Source of the DNA: Thermomucor indicae-seudaticae
Taxonomy: Eukaryota; Mucoromycota; Mucoromycetes; Mucorales; Lichtheimiaceae
DNA length: 14,790 bases
Assembly: GCA_000787465.1 (NCBI GenBank)
Contig: JSYX01000747.1
Location: 1 to 14,790 of the forward strand
Reading direction: 5' to 3'
Shown: positions 9,272-14,790 of the stretch, piece after piece
Position numbering within the stretch: the stretch's first letter is position 1
Layout: each line of letters starts with the position of its first letter
Position numbers and translations under genes: made by a program
The notes under the pieces: model-generated
Told to the model about the DNA's origin: nothing
What the model saw: only the letters and a program-made list of their open reading frames with translations
Database searches by the model: none

Positions 9272-10689
9272 GGGCACTTAAATAAGAGTGGGGAAAGACG
9301 GTTAGAGAAAAAGTTGCAATGATTTGCGGGAAAACAAAAACATGGCAGCTCCCGGGGGCCGGACAAACTGAGCCGTCGACGTCATTGCTCTCAATCACTT
9401 TATCGTATGTACCTGGCAAGCAATGTGATTCACAGTACACATGTTGCTGCAGAAGTCGAACACTGCCTCCTACAACGATACAAAAGAGTCTTTCTATTAT
9501 GCGTCGGTGGTGGAATTGGATCCATCCTGTCCGCTAACGCCGATTGTTACGTTGACTACAATCAGCTGATTCCGTGCTAATGTAGAGCAATCAATGCCTT
9601 CGACAGAGATACTTGCTCAGTGCCATGTGGCCGCATCTGCGGTGTTTAGTCTCTTAAGGTCTGTCTCGGAAGGGATCATCACCGTTTGGTATTGGAATGC
9701 TTGTGTGAAGGAACTCTATGTACGATACACTGCTGTCTGAGAATATAATAGCCATGCAGCCATTGGAAAGGGCGTTTGACCGCTGCTATGTATGTGTATC
9801 GAGAAACCGGCGAAACTAGCCACTGAAAGTGCGACTGTTGCACTGGTTTATTTACTTAAGCAGAAAGCGACCGCCTGCTGAAAAGTGAACCACTTCGCCT
9901 ATGGGCTTGCTATATCACTTTCGCGCTTCTTTAAGTCTGATTACAACTACGAAGCTCGGAACAAAGAGACACCTCTCAAGAACCACCGATAAGACCAGGG
10001 CATCGCAGACTGGATTCCGGTCCACAGTTCAGGCGTCTCGGACTCCCTAACCCGGACTCCACTCCAAGTCCAGACATCTTGGACTCCCCGGTCTGGACTG
10101 GGCTGCGATGCCCTGGACAAGACAACCGACATTACCCTTTTGGTGAAACAATTTGAAGTCCGGATATCGGTGGTTACCTAGTGTGGGGTTTGTCTTGTCG
10201 GTGGTGCTTGAAAGGTACCAGAGTCATCCGCGGGGTGCATGCGGTCTTTAAGTTGACTTTGAGAAAGAAGCTATTGAGTGCGAAAATTGCGTTAGCACGG
10301 ACAGCATTATAGCTTGGATCTTTATCATGAAACAAACAGGCGTGCAGAGTAGGTAATTGTTGTAAAGCAACAGTGTGTCATAGATCGAAAAGTTGCACTA
10401 ACCCCGTGTTATGGAAGCTCTTAGAAAGGTTTACCCGGGTCTATGCCAGCAATCAGAAAGCGGATACTTCCTTTGAGTCTAGTTGTGAGGCGCGAAAAGG
10501 TGGCATCCATGAGCTTCCGTGAAGAATAAACAAAAAAGAAAGAAGGATACAAAAATTCGTCCCTTTTTTTCTCAGCTTTGCTCTTCCTTTTTTTCTTTCC
10601 CTTGGATGTCTGTAGCGGAACACCCACCGACTATACGTCTAGCCTGATAAGAAGCCAACGGCCCCCGAGCACAAAGCACTGTTGTAATC
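9272..10689. other. Divergent intergenic region, about 1.4 kb
   Basis: This separates the Rieske gene (leftward) from the PAS gene (rightward) and should contain both promoters. It holds a nested inverted-repeat element at 9971-10216. A T/C-rich run at about 10560-10603, including TTTTTTTCTCAG, precedes the PAS start and could be the acceptor of a leader intron. I see no protein-like frame. Confidence 0.5.
9971..10216. repeat. Nested inverted-repeat (foldback or MITE-like) element
   Basis: Two 25-bp arms, 9971-9995 and 10192-10216, are inverted copies with 22 of 25 positions matching. The left arm begins ACCTCTCAAGAACCACCG; the right arm on the minus strand begins ACCTTTCAAGCACCACCG. Just inside is a perfect 14-bp inverted repeat, CCAGGGCATCGCAG at 9995-10008 and its complement at 10103-10116. 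An extra partial copy of the arm (TATCGGTGGTT) lies at 10165-10175. The centre, 10009-10102, has three GGACTCC motifs and a GGTCTGGACTGGG, and is more GC-rich than its surroundings. There is no open frame, so it would be non-autonomous. I found no clear target-site duplication. A folded regulatory or matrix structure is an alternative. Confidence 0.55.
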
Positions 10690-11502
10690 ATGGCGAGCGC
10701 TGTCCCCAACTATATTTCAATATATGATAACACGGCTTCCGCCCACTTTATTTATGTTTCTGAAAGCGTCACTGAGGTGTTAGGCTGGAGCGCAGAGGAG
10801 ATGATCGGCAAAGACGGTTATCAGCACCTCCACCCGGATGAAATCCAGAGCCTTAAGCGTGTGCATACCGCCAATGTGATGAATGAAAAGATGTCGAGCA
10901 TGGTCGCGTACCGGGTGAGATGCAAAGACGGGTCCTACGTGATGGTTGAAACGGTGGTTCACTACTGCTTTGATGTCCTGGTGTGTACTAATTTCTTGTA
11001 CAATCCGTCGGACATGGGCCACAAGATTCGCATTAATTCCGTGGACGACGCCTTTATAGTCAATTCTGACGGTTCATTGCAGCTGGTGGGTGCCTGGAAC
11101 GAGCGTCAGGAGCACCTCAGGGAGGCACTGTCAACATCCAAAAACTGGATCAATCAACGCGTGGCGCACAAGCAAGAGCCGCGGTTCTGCTTGATCCTCA
11201 ATCGATACACATGTGAATATACCATTGCGTTCATATCACAGATGGCAGAAAAGCTAGTGGGCGTCCAATGCGACGAAGTGATTGGTCAGTCCTTGTTTGA
11301 TTACGTGAGTGAACGCGACGTAGATGTGGTTCAGGCACAGTTGGATCTGGTGAAAGGGAGCGCCATGATTGTCCGACTGCGGTTCGAATGGCTACTGGAT
11401 CCAGAACGTGATGCTACTGAGCCCGTGGAAGCCGTTGTCAGCTCCTCAAACGATGGATTGGTGGTCGTCATTCGTTTAACGCCACGGGTGACGATCGCTT
11501 GA
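10690..11502 (+). CDS. Double-PAS domain protein
   Basis: A 270-residue protein in one exon. Residues about 5-110 form a first PAS fold (YISIYDN, FIYVSESVTEVLGWSAEEMI then GKDGYQHLHPDE, YRVRCKDGSYVMVE), matching the PAS_3 type: a sensor start, the LGW..EEMIG turn, the HPDE helix and the RCKDGSY strand. Residues about 160-268 form a second, weaker PAS fold (FCLILNRYTCEYTIAFIS, AEKLVGVQCDEVIGQSLFDY, VSERD). There is no LOV cysteine motif (NCRFLQ), so light sensing through flavin is not supported, and there is no GATA zinc finger, kinase or bHLH domain. PAS folds bind small ligands or other PAS proteins; a partner or adaptor to a white-collar-type or other PAS regulator is an inference. The ATG at 10690 is the first in frame and fits the fold. 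Confidence 0.85.
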   Translation: MASAVPNYISIYDNTASAHFIYVSESVTEVLGWSAEEMIGKDGYQHLHPDEIQSLKRVHTANVMNEKMSSMVAYRVRCKDGSYVMVETVVHYCFDVLVCTNFLYNPSDMGHKIRINSVDDAFIVNSDGSLQLVGAWNERQEHLREALSTSKNWINQRVAHKQEPRFCLILNRYTCEYTIAFISQMAEKLVGVQCDEVIGQSLFDYVSERDVDVVQAQLDLVKGSAMIVRLRFEWLLDPERDATEPVEAVVSSSNDGLVVVIRLTPRVTIA

Positions 11503-12311
11503 CCTTTCCTGAACTCCGAGTCAGTAATAAGATATCCCAAATTCGCTCATTGTAAATATGACACTAAGTTGTTTCTCTGTGTTAATGTAACTTTTTCCCT
11601 CTCCTTTTTCAACCATGCCGAATGCAAACGCACGAGGTCTTTCTTTTCCCTTTTTCTTCGTATGGTCTACGAGAGTCAAACCGATTTGGGTAACAATAGG
11701 AGAAGATATGCCATGAGAGGGAGCATGTTTGAACACCAAAGGATATACGTACAGTAGCTGCCACGGTGTCAAGCTGCATAAAGAAAGGGAGCAAAACTGC
11801 ACCCGCTTTGTGCGTGGGCATTTACCTGTGCGCTCATTGGTTCTGAGATGCTGAATACTGCCTTTGCGCTTTGAAATCTCGCCCTAAGAGTTTATGGCAT
11901 TGTATCAAGGCAGTCCGGACTAATCACTTCGTAAAGGTTCAAGGTGCTTTAGGTTAGATCGATCGGCCTTTCCATGTGAACCACAGTATTACTTCATACG
12001 TTAATGCAGGAAGCACGACTAACTCTCAGCTGAGAATCCCAAGCATTTGCCGGCTGCTGGGAAGTATAAATGTCAGCTTATCATGTGAGAAGTCGGCAAG
12101 CAATGCTTAACACAGATGATCCAGCATCCCTTTCTTTTAATGAAGCGCACTGCCATTTGGCATCTCCAACGATGGAAATGACACAAATACAAAGATTACA
12201 AACCGAGAATATTAGCACAGAAAAAAGAAATAGACAAAAATAAGACAGGACAAGTTTCTATGGGGATCCGATACAGGGTATGAATTAAGTACATGGTTGT
12301 GGGGCGTTCTA
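11503..12311. other. Convergent intergenic region, about 0.8 kb
   Basis: It lies between the 3' ends of the PAS gene (rightward) and the zinc-finger gene (leftward). Frames of 60-90 codons occur on both strands but look random. AT-rich with a purine run near 12219-12245. Nothing else is seen. Confidence 0.45.
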
Positions 12312-13344
12312 TTATGGCGTGGCCGTGAAAACCGATTGCTTCATCCATTGCGTTGTCGCCGTCGTTGTCTGTTTCACAGAACGATCACTGGTGGAGCGCT
12401 TGGTGGTGCGGCCCAGACGGTGAACGCGCAAATGGCGCCTCATGTTACTCTGAACACTGAATTTGCGGGAGCAGCCTTCTTCAGGGCATTCAAAAGGCTT
12501 TTCACCCGTGTGAGAGTAAGTGTGTATGCGAAGAGAGGACGGACGAGAGAACCCTTTATCACAGTATGGGCAGTGATATTTGTTGTTATTGGAAGCAGTC
12601 GTCGAGGACGATTGTTTCTCACTGCAGTCCGATTGACTCTCAGAATCGTCGCCACCCGTGGCTATTGGTTTAGTGCTGCTGGTGGTGGTAGTAGTAGTAG
12701 GTGACAAAGTAGGACTGAGCGTGGAAGTAGTTGCCGTGCTGGTGGACGTGGAGTACAGAGGTGCAGGAGATTCAGCAGGCCTTTGAAGAATAACATCCAG
12801 CGTGTTCGTGGATATAGCGCGGCGATGGTAACCTGGATGCAAGTAACCAGATGTCGCGTTGTTACTATTAAAGTCGCGGTTGCCGTAAAGCGGCGGATAA
12901 GGATGCGAGTAGTCGGAAAAAGAACGTGAGTGCATGTTTCTCGGCGACCGATGATGCGGTAACGGGGCCAGGCGGGACGGTTGTTGTCGCGCGTACTGGT
13001 AAAGCGATGATCCTTCAGTGACATGCGGTTCAATCGGTACAGCTGGCATTGGAGGCGGTGACTGACGAGGATTAGAAATGGATAACTTTTGCATAGAGCG
13101 GGGAAGTCCTCCCACAGCTATGTCTGGGTGCGGTTGCAAGGTCACAGGATGCGGTTGGCACGCCAGCAACTGATCGGACGCATGACGTCGATGACCGGTT
13201 GGTCGCTGCTGTTGTTCGTCAGCTAACCAATTCGTTTTAGGCTTTGTTACAAATCCTTTGTTCTGAGTCAGATAGCTTACTGTCAATGGCGACACCTTGC
13301 AGCATCAAATGGATGGAGGGAAGCTTTGGCTTTTCTGACTCCAT
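12312..13344 (-). CDS. C2H2 zinc-finger transcription factor
   Basis: Two exons, 13344-13281 and 13222-12312, give 324 residues. The long frame has no ATG near its 5' end (only a GTG at 13295), but an upstream ATG at 13344 opens MESEKPKLPSIHLML and a 58-nt intron (13280-13223, GTAAGC...GGTTAG) joins it in phase. Two zinc fingers lie at the C-terminal side: Cys239/Cys242/His255/His259 (C-X2-C-X12-H-X3-H) and Cys267/Cys272/His285/His289 (C-X4-C-X12-H-X3-H), joined by a TGEKP linker. The body between residues 25 and 235 is disordered, rich in Pro, His and Gln, with a Ser/Thr run at about 181-206. The fingers resemble a fungal group with RPSSLRIHTYSHTGEKPF and FSVQSNMRRH. Targets are unknown. A nuclear DNA-binding regulator is likely. 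Confidence 0.88.
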
Positions 13345-14790
13345 AATTCAAGTGAGTGTCAGCAGTTGATAAAGAAATCCAAAGGAAGGAGTGGAGACAG
13401 GAAAGATTAAAAAAGAAAAACAAGAAAGAAAAGAACAGGGAAAAAAAGTGGGGCGAATTTAAGTCGATCAAGGAAAAAAGAATAGTTCGCGCGATGCTGA
13501 TCGCTCACACTTTGTGTCACACGCTATTTTTAAGCTTCTCGTGGGTTGCTGAATCGCGGATGACTCGGCGATAAATCCCCATCGTCCATTTCTGTACTCT
13601 TTGCCTTTATTGAGTTCTGCATCACGAGTACAAGCCGTGTCACAAACTAATATCAAATACGCTTGGAACCTTCTGCATCATGAGTTAGCGTAATTTCTAG
13701 CATATACATTGTTTGCTGTAAGCGGTATAGTACAGTGAAACTCTGCTCCGCCCATTTACAGCATATGGCCGCGGGCCTTAAGGGCCCTTGTCTTCCAACT
13801 CGACACGTTTGTGCCACAATGCAAAACATCAGTACGTTCGGAAAATGAAGCAGTAAAGGAGACGTCCTCGAGACGCTCCAGTTATACATTCTTGTAAGGA
13901 TTCATATGTTTGAGATACAGAGATCGTCAAGATCCAAGTGAAAACAGGGATCCACGGCGACTTGCGCGTGAATCAGTATAATCTGGATCTAAATTTAGTC
14001 TTGCCGATCTCAAAGCCCTCCAAAGCCAAGTAATACTCGAATGATGATTTTGGGTCCTTCGTCATCATTTTTCTGCTCAGAAAACAGAAAAGAAAGGGAA
14101 TATCCTGCTATTCCATTGATGGTGACCAGGCTAATTGTGAGCTAAAGGACTTTACCTTTTTGCTTTTGGAAGAGACGCGTAGTTGCTTGTAGACATCTGT
14201 CAGTTAATCTTTAGCCACATGGCTGCTGAGAATTCCGATCGGCTGAGGCGTAAGTCTAAAAGTGGAACCAATGTGTTCCTGCCATCGTATTAGCGCTGCG
14301 ATAACCATTTTGCAGTACAAAAGTCGTTGGCAAGGATAGTTTAACATCAACCTTCGTAACAGCACATATCGCAAGACATTTGTACCATGTTTAGCAACCA
14401 ACCTACACATACCCTTCGCATCCGATGCAGCAGGTATGGTAATCCCGCACCAGAAAACGGCCGTTCTTCCGGTTTCTCGGCGACATTATTGACAGCATAA
14501 AAGGAAGCTCCTTTTAACACTCGTCAAATCCATTGGAAAGCTTACATACTGTTTATTGATTGAACATTTGCGTCGCTCGAAATACCTTTTACATCAATTG
14601 CAAGCCGGTTTTAGAAAAATACGCACTGCAGAGGACTTGAAGCGATTCAACAACTGGCAGGTCTTGTGGAAGAAGTTGACCAAAATGCCTTGTTTTATGG
14701 AGAACAGACATATTACGCATAAAGCAGGGAGTACTTACACTAAGAAGGGTCGGAACAGAGGTCATGCAGGCTAACGGACGGATCAGTCTG
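13345..14790. other. Right-end region, about 1.4 kb
   Basis: The first 100 bases are the leader and promoter of the zinc-finger gene. On its coding strand, 13371-13460 is strongly pyrimidine-rich, a common mark of fungal promoters. Between 13460 and 14218 I see no gene; a GC-rich spot at 13770-13790 holds overlapping small palindromes (CCTTAAGG, AAGGGCCCTT), and 8-bp inverted arms (AATGATGA / TCATCATT) lie near 14040-14075. A doubtful spliced gene follows at 14219. Confidence 0.45.
14219..14774 (+). CDS. Doubtful four-exon small protein
   Basis: I do not recognise a product. A model with exons 14219-14249, 14316-14338, 14395-14433 and 14496-14774 reads through in phase to give 123 residues, starting MAAENSDRLRLQKSLARI. 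Its introns (66, 56 and 62 nt) match the size of the sure introns here. The first is good (GTAAGT donor, CCATTTTGCAG acceptor), the second has a poor GTTTAA donor, the third is fair (CAG before GTATGG, GACAG acceptor). The last exon is basic and helical in look (LRRSKYLLHQLQAGFRK). Against the model, another frame of the same DNA ends with a plausible acidic tail, GLVEEVDQNALFYGEQTYYA, stopping at 14722, so the final exon may be wrong. All frames are rather open here, so chance is a real rival. Confidence 0.27.

Noticed and set aside
10690..11000. LOV-type blue-light sensor in the first PAS fold
   Set aside because: The flavin-binding cysteine motif is absent from the PAS core.
12312..13295. 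Zinc-finger gene starting at 13295 on GTG
   Set aside because: Nuclear fungal genes rarely start on GTG, and a spliced ATG start at 13344 fits better.
13653..13889. 78-codon minus-strand frame in the right-end region
   Set aside because: Composition looks random, with no supporting start context, splice sites or recognisable motif.

Overview
This window looks like nuclear DNA from a filamentous fungus, most likely an early-diverging one such as Mucoromycota; that placement is inferred from gene content and style, not from a search. The evidence is short introns with GT..AG ends (about 54-71 nt), a mitochondrial Rieske protein and a mitochondrial ribosomal protein encoded in nuclear style with introns, a fungal YTP1-like membrane protein, a PAS-only protein and a C2H2 zinc-finger factor. 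Genes lie on both strands, each with its own promoter. I see no operon, rRNA, tRNA, CRISPR array or virus.

Layout from left to right: an acidic Ser/Thr-rich protein of unknown function (365-955, minus); a 77-residue two-helix membrane protein with a PLDc_N-like fold (1248-1535, minus, one intron); about 1.4 kb without a gene; a seven-helix membrane protein (2959-3869, plus) whose frame breaks before the last helix; mitochondrial ribosomal protein uS17m (4283-4597, plus, one intron); a large YTP1-like membrane protein (4708-6991, minus, two introns) that converges on uS17m with only 110 bp between stop codons; a doubtful spliced ORF upstream of it (7032-7500, minus); the Rieske iron-sulfur subunit of respiratory complex III (8274-9271, minus, three introns); a 1.4-kb gap with a 246-bp nested inverted-repeat element (9971-10216); a double-PAS protein (10690-11502, plus); a C2H2 zinc-finger protein (12312-13344, minus, one intron found by hand); and a 1.4-kb right end with one doubtful small spliced gene (14219-14774, plus).

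The genes do not form one pathway. uS17m and the Rieske protein both serve mitochondrial respiration (making and running the chain), the PAS and zinc-finger proteins are probably signalling and transcription factors, and three genes encode membrane proteins. Nothing here is a convincing new multi-gene system. The points most worth following up are the broken frame in the seven-helix gene, the nested inverted-repeat element, the PAS-only protein and the two doubtful spliced genes.
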